DNA from: Blasia pusilla
Lineage: Eukaryota > Marchantiophyta > Marchantiopsida > Blasiales
DNA: 64,000 bases
Assembly (NCBI GenBank): GCA_050084515.1
Contig: CM114273.1
Location: forward strand, 21,080,001 to 21,144,000
Reading direction: 5' to 3'
Below are positions 11,053-22,030 of the stretch, in pieces. The notes under the pieces are model-generated. The model was not told the origin of the DNA and made no database searches. It was given only the letters and a program-made list of their open reading frames with translations. The first letter of the stretch is position 1, and the number at the start of each line of letters is the position of its first letter. Both the position numbers and the translations under genes were made by a program.

Positions 11053-11825
11053 GTAAGTATCTTCTTGCTGCAAACCGTCGGACTCCGACAAGTTGTTTGG
11101 GTCGGCACTGTTGATGGGATGCTTTTGGCCAAACGCAACTTGTCGGACTCCGACGAATTGCTCGATTGATGAATGGGTTAGGTTTTTTTTTGCTGAAAGC
11201 AACTCGTCGGACTCCGACGAGTTGCTCGACTCGACACTTTTTCAGGATGTTTTTTTGAAGAATGCAACTCGTCGGACTCCGACGAGTTGTTCGACTGACC
11301 AAAGATTTAATAAGTTTTTGGCCCAAAGCAAACCGTCGGAGTCCGACGGGTTACTCGACTCGCCGCCTTTTCAGGATGCTTTTTGAAGAATGCAACTCGT
11401 CGGACTCCGACGAGTTGTTCAACTGACCGCAGGTTTAGTATGTTTTTTGCCCAAAGCAACCCGTCGGACTCCAACGGGTTGCTTGACTAGAAACTATTTT
11501 TGGCCGAAATCAACTCGCAGGAGTCCAACGGGTTGCATTCGGAAGTTGGTTAAGCAAATTTTGCGTCAAATTGCAAGTTTCCATTCAACTACGCAACCTG
11601 TCGGACTCCGATGGGTTGCTATGTTCACGTTAGTATGTTCAATTGCACAACCCGTCGGAGTCTGACGGGTTCAAACCAAGCATTAGCAAATCTGAATGCA
11701 ATCCGTCGGACTCCGACGGGTTGCATCATTTAGCTCGTTCCTAGAATCCGACCTTGAGCTGTGACGACCCGTCGGAGTCCGACGAACCCATGTAATTTTC
11801 TGACGGGTTGAGTTTGGATGTGCAG
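11053..11825 (+). other. 773-nt intron filled with palindromic repeats
   Basis: Donor AACAC|GTAAGT and acceptor ATGTGCAG|GATTG give a phase-2 join that restores reading (MNT then IVSEGK). Nearly the whole intron is a run of the palindromic repeats listed separately. Confidence 0.65.
11079..11790. repeat. array of ~12 hairpin-forming AACCCGTCGGA palindromes
   Basis: About twelve copies start near 11079, 11139, 11199, 11263, 11327, 11392, 11456, 11508, 11594, 11645, 11696 and 11765. Each is a near-perfect palindrome: CAACNCGTCGGA, one centre base, then the complement TCCGACGNGTTG. Outer bases vary in matched pairs (AACCC with GGGTT, AACTC with GAGTT), so pairing is kept while sequence changes. 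Spacing is mostly about 60 bp, and spacers share GCTCGACT and TTTTTGGCC-like segments. The same core recurs at 8.9-9.15, 13.9-14.3 and 15.1-15.85 kb. Confidence 0.9.
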
Positions 11826-13839
11826 GATTGTATCGGAGGGGAAGGTCACCCACCACTGGATCTAGGACTGCGATCGGGAGAAGGTGCTTACGACGCACCC
11901 GGGAGAGTACAAGGGGTTCTTGGGTGATGCCCTTGTAAATCAGATGCTTGCAAAGGTGCTTTGATAAAAAAGAAAACTTGGGGAAATAAGTTTATTTCCC
12001 AAGATGCACCAGAACCTTTTGCTTGTCGAAGATACAAAGCCGCCAAGAAGAGCGCCAGACCGAGCCGGAGCGGAGGGAGAAAGTATCTGGGTCTGAACAC
12101 GCGAAATTCATCCAAGCTGCAATATCTGCAGCCACGAAATACACGGCGAGCAAGATGCAACGATACATCAACATTCTCAACCCCGAACTTGGTCCGGAGT
12201 TCTACAAGGAGCTAGAGGCGATTATCAAGCGCCAGCGGAAAAGGGATGAAGATCCGCAAGGTCAGATTGGGGAGAAAGTGTCCCTAGATCGCGTGCATCG
12301 GTTTGCGTTGTCCGGCATAAGCGAGTTTAGGAGGATCCGACTGATGAAAATCAGTCTCGAGGGCACAGAGGCCCAGAAGAGGGCGGTACACCAACCTCTG
12401 GGTGTGTCCGATCTAGTGATCTCCCATTGGCTACGCGAATGGTCGTTCTGGGACGCGTTGCGGGTTATCGGGAAGTCCGTGCTGGACGGTCTGCAAGCGG
12501 AGCTCAAAAGATTAGAGCCCATTCCGGACAAAGCAAACCTGGAAAGTTCCGTAGATTTCGAGGTTTGGCTCGATGACATCCGGGACAAGCCAATAAAAAA
12601 CCCAGGATTCAAGACAATGTGCAAGGTTTGCGTCCTCCCTCAGGCAGAGCTTGACGAAGAAATCGAGGGGAACAAACGGGATCAAGAAAAGAAGAAGTGA
12701 GATCTACAGGAGCAGACAGCCGATTCACTTCGAGTAAAAGCTGCTCAACGGATGGTCTCAAGGTACCTCGTCCAGTGTAAGAATGCAGGTACGTGGGGAA
12801 AATTACCGGCAGCCTTGAAGTTGTGGGCTTCACCGCCTGATGGAGAGACATTCTCCATGTACGACATGGAGATGGGGCAGCACATGTCTGATTGGGAGGT
12901 GGAGAATTGCCCCATTTGGCTTGACTTCAACGACCCTGAAGACATCACCAATAAGGATTTACAAGTGCTTCATGATGCAGTGGCCTTAGGACAAGACGAC
13001 ATCCCCAATTTTGTGCAGCCTGAAGACTTCTTCGGAGGAGATGCGGAAGAGCAAGCCCACGAGACAGTTGAGTTGGCTTCCAAGGTCCGCACAGCCAAAG
13101 ACAAATCCACAACGGGTCTCAAAGGCAAGGCAAATGGAGGGAAAAATTCCGAGGCCGAGTCTTCCCAAAGAGAGGCTCAAGATTCAAGGCCAGAGGCGGA
13201 ATCGTCCGGGCGAGCGGGGAGAGAGGGTCGGACCAGATCCTCGGCGAAAAAAACCCCACCAGAGTCTGAGGTCATAGAGACCCCGACAAGCCGTCCGCAG
13301 ACTCAGGAGAAGCGAAAGCGAGACATGCCAAGGTTCTCCCAAGGAGAGTACAGTCCATCATCCTTGGGAAGACACAGACAAACAATGACCCGGACAAGCA
13401 TCCTCCTTCAGTTCACTCCTTTACTGGATGAGCTGAAAAGCTTCAGTTCTCAAGCGTCGACACCAGCCATCGATAAATTGACAACGCTGGGACGGAAGCT
13501 CCAACAAAACGGGCACGCTGCCTGGAAGGTGAATGGAGTGGTCGAAGAGGTTGTGGTGGATCTCTTGATCACCGATCCCCTCGGGGTTGCGGATCGTGGG
13601 GCGAGAACGTTGGACGGGTACTGAGTGGAATGTGCCGCTCTCTTATGACCAAATCGCTATTGTTCTCCTTTGCGCACGCCTATCCGAAAGTGACAAGGGT
13701 CGCTTCTTGGTGTTGATTGAGGAGCGAGGACAAGCTCTTCAACCTACAGTGCGTCAAGAGGTCGCTAAAGTGGAGGACGGCGCAATCGTGGATCATAAAA
13801 AACGAGTACCCACTCCGATCCGCGACGAGTCAGATTTGG

Positions 13840-14355
13840 GTAAGGCTCAATTCCTGTAGTTTTATCTCAATTATATTTTCAAATTCGGGTTAGGCTCAAT
13901 AAGTGTTAGTCTCCGTTGTTTCTTTCCGTGAGCAATCCGTTGGAAGGCGACGGGTTGCTGGCTTAGAGCAGCCCATGCTCGGCTGAGAGCAACCCGTCTG
14001 TTTCCGACGGGTTGCATCTTTCCCACATACACAGGGAAAACCGTGGTGTACCTGCAACCCGTCGGAACGCGACGGGTTGCAGTTGCTTTTGGTTTTTCCC
14101 TGTGTTTCCGGAAAGCTGCAACCCGTAGGAAGGCGATGGGTTGCTCTCAGCCGAGCATGGGCTGCTCTAGGCCAGAAACCCGTCGCCTTCTGACGGGTTG
14201 CTCACGGAAACCAACAACGGAGAGCCCGACGGGTTGTTTTTAGTCCCAGACCAACCCGTCGGACTTCGACAGGTTGATCCAAAGTTGGTAATTGAAAAAG
14301 TTCTCAAGCCGACTTCTTTAGTTGTTGACATTGTTTCCAACGTGCTTCTTTACAG
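13840..14355 (+). other. 516-nt intron with long nested hairpin
   Basis: Donor TTGGG|GTAAGG (GT at 13840) and acceptor TTTACAG|ATGGAC (14355). It separates the motif IV exon from the motif I exon. The frame across the join does not match as read, so either a nearby indel or a different donor must be assumed. Confidence 0.55.
13912..14222. repeat. ~310-bp imperfect inverted repeat with palindromes inside each arm
   Basis: The left arm has CCGTTGTTTC, then GTGAGCAA, then GCAGCCCATGCTCGGCTGAG, then ACACAGGGAAAA. The right arm has the complements in reverse order: TTTTTCCCTGTGT, CTCAGCCGAGCATGGGCTGC, TTGCTCAC and AACAACGG. The centre (about 14055-14079) is itself one AACCCGTCGGA-type palindrome, and further palindromes sit inside the arms near 13931, 13991, 14118 and 14175. 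Transcribed within the intron, it would fold into a long double-stranded RNA stem. Confidence 0.85.
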
Positions 14356-14914
14356 ATGGACCACTCCTACGTGTACTGCTCCGTTCGGCCCGAGCACAAT
14401 TTCCAGGTGTTCAAGATCCATGATCCTGTGGATCCATGCTCAGATGGGTACAACTTAGATAGTTTGTACAATTCCCCCCCGGGAATTTACATGCAAGACA
14501 GTACCCCACTTCTGGGAGGAAGGGAAAAATTGCCAGCCCTGATGCAAACGCTCATTGAGCTCTGCTCAAGGCCGGGTGACTTGGTGTTCGACTTAGTGGG
14601 ACTTTCAGGGGCAAGTATCAAAGGCGCCTGGCAGAGTGGCAGGAACATTCTCTGCCTCGAGGGAGGGCAGGAACTGTTTGACCTTTGCAAGGAGGCAAAG
14701 GCAGAATACAAAAGGCTCGTTGGGGCGTACAACTCTCCACCCAAGCCGAGAGCTCCGGTTCCACACCCACCATTGGTTGTGACTCCATTGTCACTTCCAA
14801 CGATTCCAAAAATCGGGAGGGCAAGGCCGAAAGTAATTTTGCAAGAGCTCTCGGACAATGACGAGTGAGTTCAAAGACCCAGCTTGACTGCAGCGTTTGG
14901 AGTAGGGAGTTTTT

Positions 14915-16050
14915 TGATGATGAGGCAAAAGATTTCATAGAATAGATGAAATGTACAATTCCGAGCTTTTTTCGGATGATATAAAGGAGAAGATTTTTTC
15001 GAACGATGGTGGTGCTTGTAAAAGTTTGCTGAACATTTTTTATATCTTCGAATGTGATCGTCTATGTACTCCGCGGACTTCTATTTTGCAACCCGTTGGA
15101 TTTCTCCTGCTTGCAAGTTTTCACTTTTTGACGACAACACCTTTTACCACTTCCAAGCAACTCGTCGGATTCCGACAAAGTTGCCTGATCGACTCTTTCC
15201 TGTTGGTCCAACTTAAGAGGCGGTCCGGGCGGGCTTCTTCCTTGGCACCTTCCCTCAACTCGTAAAGGCGGCGCGAGGCTTCTTTTCTTCTCTCGACGTG
15301 TTGATTCCTACTACCGTGCCATTGCCATAATGGTATTACCAAGGACGGAGCACATATTGATACTGGATGGGTGTCACATTGCAGAGCGTACAAGGTATAC
15401 GGCCGAGGAAGGCGGTGGGACTCAAATTAGGTTACATGGGACCGTTATGGCGTACCTACAGGGGGGCTAAGGCTCTCGAATTCGCCAACATTTTCGATCC
15501 TCGTCTACAATCGGCCAGAGGAGCCACTTGTATCCCAGGACATTCCTTTGGTACTGTCACCGAGGAGAGTTACGAGTAAATTTGTAGATGACGAGGCTGA
15601 AGAAATCATAGACTAGGTCAAATGTACATTTCCGAGGTTCCTTCGGAGGTAACAAAGGTCGAGATTTTTTCAACCGACAATGGTGTTTGTAAAAGTTTGC
15701 TGGAATTTTTTTTGGGACTAGTGCATTGTGTTATTTTAGCTACTCGGAATTACAATTTTGCAACCCGTATGATTCCGACGGGTTGCAACTTTGAGCTTTT
15801 TGCCCACTGCAATTTTTAAACCATTTCCAAGCAAGATGTCGGATTCCGACAGGTTGGCTGCTTGAGTGATCGGACTCTTTCCCTGTGAGACCAACTTCTG
15901 ACGCATTGTGGCGGGCTTCTTAACTTTTGGCTCGTTCCCCTACATTTGTCAAACCAATTTTAGGCTTCTTTTCTTGTCTAAGATGTGCAGGATTCCTACT
16001 ACCTCTCGGATTGCCATTTTGGATTCCCAACCTGTTAGATTGTCGTGGAT
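14915..16050 (+). pseudogene. tandemly duplicated terminal-exon debris of the methyltransferase-like gene
   Basis: The segment from about 14915 to 15110 (GATGAGGCAAAAGATTTCAT.. GTAAAAGTTTGCTG) recurs at 15590-15770 (GACGAGGCTGAAGAAATCAT.. GTAAAAGTTTGCTG). Another pair, 15225-15320 and 15905-16015, shares GGCGGGCTTCTT and GATTCCTACTACC. Between them, 15300-15611 can be read as an exon starting DSYYRAIAIMVLPRTEHILI and ending FVDDEAEEIID plus TAG. This parallels the end of the upstream gene (MDHSYVYCSVRPEHN at its start, Pro-rich tail), but the motif I block is absent. I interpret these as successive shortened duplicates of the last exon. AACCCGTCGG palindromes occur at 15088, 15158, 15759 and 15830. 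Confidence 0.5.
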
Positions 16051-16689
16051 GCAAGGTGGAAGAAAATCACTTCTAAAAATCTTTCCTTTCTTATGGTGAG
16101 CTTTCTTACGGGTTGGGAGGGGTGCAGCTTCTTGGTTTCTCAGCTTTAGGATCTTAATGAAGGGACATCAATTCCTCTGTACTCCAGACAGCTAACAATC
16201 TTTTGGTTCAATTATCCTCTCATGTGTTTACATTTCACAAAGTTGGTCTTGAGCAGACACCATTCATAACCAACAGAAAGTTGGTTATGGGGCAATTCAG
16301 GGGAGGCCATGATGCACGTAACAATCCCTGCAAAAAGAGAGGTAGGCATCTTGGTGGTCCTCCAACAAAAATACCCATGGGCACTGCTTTTTGTAGACCG
16401 AGACAGGTAATGTTAAGAAACTTAGGCTCACATGGAGAGTGATGGAAATTTTTTTGTAGTGGTCTTATGATGTCTACTTTTTTTTCGCCCCCAAGAAAAA
16501 GGAGGTTTTTTTAGGGCCAAATGTGGACCACTACCTACTCTCTTCTAAAGATTTCATAAATTTGAAAGCAAACCAAAATTTCAAATATGTCAAAAAGTTT
16601 TGAAGAGAGGAGGCGGATTTGGCCCTTTTTTTTGAAGAGAGACTCTCCTCTCTTCCTCTCCTCTCTTACTCTCTCCTGCCTGAATACCA
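16051..16689. other. no gene recognised
   Basis: T-rich and C/T-rich runs (16450-16680) with no supported feature. Confidence 0.45.
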
Positions 16690-17300
16690 CCCCCCAAACT
16701 ATTGAACGTCAGTGTGCCTGCCTTGCCACCAATACTGAATCTGGAGCAAGTTGTATGTCCGCTTCACTCCAAAATGACCCAACTCCTCATGGGCATGATG
16801 CACCAAACGTGCTCTCTATGAAGGATGAGGCACTACACGCACTCTACCATCCTTCAAACTCGCAAAAAAATGTGCCCTCCCACCGGAGCCGTCTGGCTCA
16901 CTGTAGGATCCGATCCCGCTCTCTAACACTCACTGTACTCGCGACGCTACCAATACGCAGGTACCCCAAGACCACTCCATACTCGTGAATGTTTCAGGCA
17001 CTTGTCGTCTCCTCATCGGCCTCTGGATCTAAGGAATCTCCATTAGACCTCGCCATCGAAGTGTCAGCAATCTAGCTCTCCATAGCCAACAAGCCCAAAT
17101 AGGCTGACGCATGCCATCTTGGCACCAACTCCTCATCCCTCTCACCATGCCAACGAGCTCCAGTCGCATCTCACTGACTCGGGCATGGGTTACGACTCAA
17201 ACCATCTGCATCCAGGTTGAGCATCCTAGGTCTATGCACCACCTAGAAGTCATACTCCTACAACAAAAGAACCCACCTAGGAGGTTAAGTGCTCCTTACC
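16690..17300 (-). pseudogene. gypsy fragment: RNase H tail to integrase zinc-binding region
   Basis: The minus-strand reading matches copy 2 and copy 3 of the methyltransferase-bearing family over the RNase H/integrase linker (ASTVSVRERDRILQ, WEGTFF). It also gives the start of the HHCC region and the short NQDADG-type RNase H end (about 17200). The same region occurs a second time at 18060-18640, so this is an extra, truncated piece rather than part of the adjoining copy. Stops interrupt every frame. Confidence 0.65.
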
Positions 17301-17643
17301 AAAAATAGAAAGTCAATCATATTCAAAATGGTACTTACCTTAAATAGTACGTTCCTCAATATGGCTCCAAATGAGCCAAACCAAAGGGGAAACCTGCTCT
17401 CTCAGGTTTCCCGGGTTCTCGGCAGGTCATCCTCGACCTACTGAGCATGTCCTCTGGTACTCAGGAATGCGCTCTACTAAATCTCACCGATATATCCTAA
17501 AAGATGTGACAACCTTGATACTATCTCGCCCTACGCCTCATCTACCATTACAGTTGTCGAGCGAATATACATCGCTGCCAACATACATCGGCTGTCATGC
17601 ACACACATGTCTAAGATCCATCTAGCTATGAATCCTTACATCT
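17301..17643. other. junction DNA between two gypsy fragments
   Basis: I see no pol homology and no LTR pair. A short open stretch (17371-17625) has no recognisable motif. Confidence 0.35.
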
Positions 17644-18640
17644 TTACGCATGAACGACTAAACAACCCCAATCGCCTCCCCATCTGATGGTTAGGTCCCT
17701 CTCTTCCAAACCATCTGCCTCCGGATGATCTCGAGAAGTCGTACGATGATCTATCAATGCCTGATCACACAAGGCTTGAAAGTCACCCCTAAACTCAGTA
17801 CCCTGGTCCGTCAACACCTTTGTTGGTGCGCCGAAGTGACTTAGCACTCTAGTAAGAAATGCATAAGCTGCTCCCTCACTCGACCTATCTGGCAACGCTA
17901 CCAACTCAATCCACTTGGAGAAGTGCTCCACCATGACCAACACGTACCGACTATGGCGTCGTGTCAATGGTAAAGGCCCTACAAAGTCTAAACTCGAGCG
18001 ATACCCTAACCCATGATCGGTAAAGGATGCAAGCGTGGTGTCGGAGCATTGAACGATGCCCCCACCCTACCACATACAATGCACCTGGCTACAAACTATT
18101 GAACATCAGTCTGCATACCATGCCACCAATAATGAATCTGAATCAAGCTATACGTACGCTTGACTCCAAAATTCCCTAACGCCTCGTGAGCATGTCTCAC
18201 AACTCGTGCTCGCTGTGAAGGATGCGGCACCATCCGCACTAGTCCATCCTCCAAAACTCAAAACACATGCGTCCCCTCCCACCTGAACCTCCTGGCTCGC
18301 TCTAGGACCCAATCCCGCTCTCTAGCACCCACCGTGCTCGCTAAGACACTAGTGCGCAGGTACTCCAAAATCATCTCATCATCGTGGATGTCTCTAGTTC
18401 CTGTCGACTCCTTACTAGCATCTGGATTTGAGGACTCACCATCCAACCTCCCTCCTAGAGTGGATGCCTCCTGCTGACCTGAAATAGCCAACAGACATAA
18501 ATAGGCAGATGCGTGCCAACCCGTCACCATCTCCTCATCACTCTCGCCATGCCACCACGCTCAAGTTGCATCACTCTAGCTTGTGCGTGGCTTATGGCTC
18601 AACCCATCCGCATCCTGGTTCAGATGTCATGGGCGATGGA
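17644..18640 (-). pseudogene. copy 1 integrase
   Basis: The core at 17967-17644 reads MVEHFSKWIELVALPDRSSE, LSHFGAPTKVLTDQGTEFRG and ALIDHRTTSRDHPEADGLEE. This contains the second catalytic Asp (TDQG) and the region up to the Glu (ADGL.E), and belongs to the DD35E integrase core of Ty3/gypsy. The preceding zinc-binding and linker region is at 18060-18640 (STVGARERDWVLERARRFRW). The protein is cut at 17644 shortly after the Glu region, so the DNA-binding C-terminus and any PHD finger are absent. Confidence 0.8.
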
Positions 18641-20030
18641 AAACCTGAAAATCATACTCTTGCAACATGAGTGACCATCTAGCAAGGTTCCCTATAAGCT
18701 TGTCAGACTCCATCAACCATCTGAGTGGCTAATGATCAGTGATGAGCGTGAAAGGGTTTCCGAACAAATAACATCTGAAATGGGCCACTCCCCACACTAC
18801 AGCTAAGCACTCCCCCTCATAGGAACTGTACTTTGCCTCTGCAGCGTTGTTCGAGCAGCTTGCATATGCCACTACAAACTCCTTCCCCTCATCATCTCTC
18901 TAAGTGAGCACTGCTCCTAATCCCAACATACTCTACTCCGTATGTAACTACAGAGACGACCACGCATAGGTCTCCTCAAAATTGGTGAGGATGTCAACCT
19001 ATCCTTGAGCTCTAGAAATCCTTGCTCTTGATCATCTCCCCAAAATCACCCTTGGTCCAACCTAGTCACCAAGTCAATGCCTTCGCAAATTGCACTAAAG
19101 CCCTTCACATACCGTCGGTAGTAGTTTGCCAATCCCATGAAAGCTCAAACTTGACTCACATTTGTAGGGCGGGGAATGCGCGCTTTGGCCTCCACCTTTG
19201 TCTGCTGAACTCCAAAGCCCCCTGGATAAATGGTGTGTCCAAGGTACTCGGTCTGGTCATGGAAGAACCTGCACTTGCCTGGATGTAACTTCAGCCCATG
19301 TAAAAACAATCGTCAAAACACCTCCTCCAGATGTCTCTCATACTCCTCAACCGTGGCACTGAAGATGATAATGTCACCAATGTAACATCTTGCATAATCC
19401 AAAGCAGCCAAAATCCTATCCATAACTTGTTGAAAACCCGTAGGGATGTTCTTCAACCCAAATGGTAAGAACCGCCACCGGTACAAACAATCCTTCCCAA
19501 AAGGATCTATGCCCTAAAATGTTGTCTTCTCCGTATCCTCCACTCGGATGGGCAACTGATGATAGCCAGCATGGAGATCCAAACAATTGAAGATCCTTGC
19601 ATGCCCCACCGCATCAAAGATCTCCTTGAGAGTAGGCATAGCATAGAAATCGGCCTTTGTATACCGATTGATTGGACGGTAATCCCCACACATCCGCCCA
19701 TCGGTCCACTGGTCATGCATGTCCTTCTTCGCCGGCATAACTGTGGCAAATGCATACTCTCCAAGCAATCTCTCCACCAGTCCAACATCAGCCAAGTCTC
19801 AACTCCTCCTCAAAATCAAGATTTGCTCCATGTCGGAATACCTGTAGAGTCGTCGGAAGATAGGAGTATCACTATCCAAGTCCATCCGAATACCAAGACC
19901 CTTCAACGTACCCAAGTCGTGCATACTGTATGCAAAACAGTCCCTTAATCTCCATAAGAACTGCAACACTCGTCTCCTCTCCGCTCCTGTCAACCTAGGA
20001 CCAATCACTTGCTCCCAAGTCTCTCTCGTG
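18640..20030 (-). pseudogene. copy 1 reverse transcriptase and RNase H
   Basis: RT begins near 20008 (CFAYSMHDLGTLKGLGIRMD), continues through EQILILRRS and ATVMPAKKDMHDQWTDGRMC, then GDYRPINRYTKADFYAMPTL, with the catalytic-site frame near 19400-19360. There the family YIDD box reads YIGD: the codon for the first Asp is GGT. RNase H remnants (LGLGAVLT, FVVAYA, YSSYEGECLAVVWGVAHFRC) follow at 18960-18740. Frames change several times. The start of RT is in the same frame as methyltransferase motifs IX/X upstream. Confidence 0.8.
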
Positions 20031-20059
20031 ACCTCTAGAGAAGAGGAGTGTGGTGGTTG

Positions 20060-21300
20060 CTAACTAGCAACCTCTTGAGCAACAACATGCGCTCCCAACT
20101 CAAACACCAACTCTCTAGGAACTCCACTATATCCTACATCAGAAAAATTAACTCCCATCTCTCTATGCTCTCGTGACATATCCCATGAAGTCCATGGATT
20201 CCTCTCCATCACCATGGCACGCCCAGCCAGTATCTCACCCGTTCCGATAGAAGTTGCGGTGCAAAGTGGACGTAATGTCACAGACACCTCTCGCATCGGT
20301 CTCAGCTCAGCCAAACCAAGACTGAACACCCAAGTAAGACAGTTCAAGTCCATAGCCTGACCCAATACCTGTCTGCGGGATGCCTCTACCATCATAGGCA
20401 CCGCCATCGTACCTGTAGAGAACCCCATAGCTAGCTCTCGCTCGTCGGCATTGGGCTCCACTAGTGTACCTGCCTGCTCATCCCATATCATGTCTAGTCC
20501 TCCCTAACGAAAAGCATGAGATGACGGAAAACTCACCAACGTAGGCAATGCTGCCCTATGCTAGCCCACCTGATTGGCCACTGCCAACGGTGGTACATCA
20601 TCACGAGTAACAACCTAAGATCGTCGCCATGGGTCCAAGATTGCATCCACTGTAAGTAGTGATGGTCTCTGGACTCCATCATAAGCCCGCCTCAATAACT
20701 CGGATGGTAAAAGGTTCGTCCACCATAATTATGGACGGTGTGTGGGCGATCCAACATCATCGCCGGTCCTATCCACGACCGCACCTGATGTACACTTGCC
20801 ATCACTCGAGCTCAAGTGTTACCTAACAATGGGACGTTCTCCAAAATGTAGGCTTGAGAACATTGTTGGGTACTCTGCAAGTGACGAAGAACTCGCAACA
20901 TCTCCCAAAACATGGCCGACCTTGGGTCCTGCAAACCAAGTCCCCGACCCGCCGAAGAATGACAGTGACATGGCCACCCTGCCACCACCAAGTGTATCGA
21001 ACCAACCCTATCCAGATCTCGCGCCCCCAACAACGAAATCTTGGCCGGCAATACATGCTAATATCCCCTCACTGCATATACTGGAAATAACTAAGGATAC
21101 TGCTGGACTAGTCTCGACGCATGATGTAATGAGACTCTACATGCAGTCTCATCCCTCTCAACATACAAGTACTGTTGTACTCGTACTCCGGCCTACAACA
21201 CTACAACCAACGCTATACTAATCCCTCCAAAGAGATCTATTATATGTACACCCTCCTCGGGATACTGCCACACAATCGGTGTGGTGTCCAAGAGTGTCAA
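20060..21300 (-). pseudogene. copy 1 cytosine-C5 methyltransferase domain (DNMT3-like)
   Basis: The minus strand shows the ordered motifs of a C5-cytosine methyltransferase: motif I IIDLFGGIS (about 21255-21228), motif IV VVAGWPCHCHSSAGRG (about 20995-20950) with the catalytic Cys, motif VI AYILENVPLLG (about 20850-20820), motif VIII THRP.LWWTNL (about 20755-20720) and the target-proximal IX/X block VEPNADERELAMGF.. VLGQAMDLNCLTW (20470-20330). AHR-R-W and the C-terminal LG.. region resemble DNMT3/DRM enzymes rather than DNMT1. Stops break motifs II-III and VIII. Motifs IX/X share the frame of the RT that follows, so the domain belongs to pol. Confidence 0.75.
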
Positions 21301-21479
21301 TGACTCCACTCCTAGAGCACGTGGTAACTCTATCCCGTCTCGCTCTAGAGCATAGGCTCGGCTCCACGCCTACCTCACGAGCTCGTCTGCTCCCCTTTGC
21401 AAATCCATGCTCGTCCCCAACAAAACTGAAGAAGTGTCGCCAGCTGATGTAGCCACGCTCGTCATCACATGCTACTCCT

Positions 21480-22030
21480 CAAGACTATCCTCTACAAGAA
21501 TATCCTCTGCATCGGCGTTCCCCTCCAATAAATCTCCAGGCCAACATAATGTGCCACAATAAGCAGCAACTGTTGTGGTCGACCCTCGGAGTGAACCATC
21601 AAGTCTCCTTGCAAACTGCACGGATAGCTGACTGGCTCGTCCCTCACCTGACTGCCAACCTAGTTGGTAGGAGGCTATCTCCTCCCAAAAGTCAATTGTG
21701 AATCCTAGAGGCTACAATACATTAGCCCCTACCAAAACATCAAAAGACTCAGCCGGTGTCACAACCGCTCCTATCCGCACCATCGCACTATCCGTAGGAT
21801 AATGAGACCGAATTCTGACTGCAATCTCATCGCGAGTCATGAACTATGTCGGGGATGTGCCTCCGAGTGAAGTCTGAATCTGGAATGGACATGGAGTGAT
21901 CTCACACTTCCGCAATCTTATCGCTACATATGCCGCCTTCCCCAACATAAAGGGTTGTGCTCCAAAATCAAGTAGCACTCTCTACGGTCGATACACGACT
22001 CCGGTTGGACCAACCAACTGGAAAACTCCA
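21480..22030 (-). pseudogene. copy 1 retroviral-type aspartic protease
   Basis: The minus-strand reading gives RVLLDFGAQPFMLGKAAYVA (about 22000-21940), where the catalytic D-S/T-G is DFG, then FQIQTSLGGTSP, IRSHYPTDSAMVRIGAVVTP and ESFDVLVGANVL, with stops. Copy 3 has DSG at this position, so the Phe is probably a mutation. The downstream PGDLLEGNADAEDI linker leads to the methyltransferase. Confidence 0.7.

Larger units (their letters stand above)
9860..14868 (+). pseudogene. degenerate multi-exon gene with beta-class DNA amino-methyltransferase domain
   Basis: An ATG at 9860 opens a basic Lys/Arg-rich coiled-coil N-terminus (to 10489). It is followed by exons 10580-11052, 11826 to about 11961, 12023-13839 and 14356-14868. 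Splice signals are visible: GTAAGA/ACAG (10490-10579), GTAAGT/GCAG (11053-11825) and GTAAGG/ACAG (13840-14355). The C-terminus looks like an N6-adenine/N4-cytosine DNA methyltransferase. VVVDLLITDPLGV (about 13550-13588) corresponds to motif IV (DPPY), and RPGDLVFDLVGLSGAS (about 14572-14620), then GRNILCLEGGQELFDLC, to motif I and the following strand. IV-before-I is the beta-class order. Both motifs are altered (DPL instead of DPPY, no F.G.G). In-frame stops lie at 10001, 10055, 10790, 10844, 11863 and 12698, with frame breaks near 11970 and 13600 and a phase mismatch at the third intron. It is probably inactive. Whether it is a cellular gene family or part of a mobile element is unresolved. 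Confidence 0.6.

Noticed and set aside
11093-11665. ORFs with repeated RRTPTSC-like peptides
   Set aside because: Every frame of the palindrome array is open by composition. Splice signals show the region is an intron.
11079-11790. CRISPR array
   Set aside because: Regular repeats with ~35-bp gaps look CRISPR-like, but the repeats are variable palindromes, spacers share sequence, and they sit in a spliceosomal intron of a eukaryotic genome.
20742-21221. plus-strand 159-codon ORF
   Set aside because: Antisense of the copy 1 methyltransferase. The minus strand carries the recognisable motifs IV and VI.
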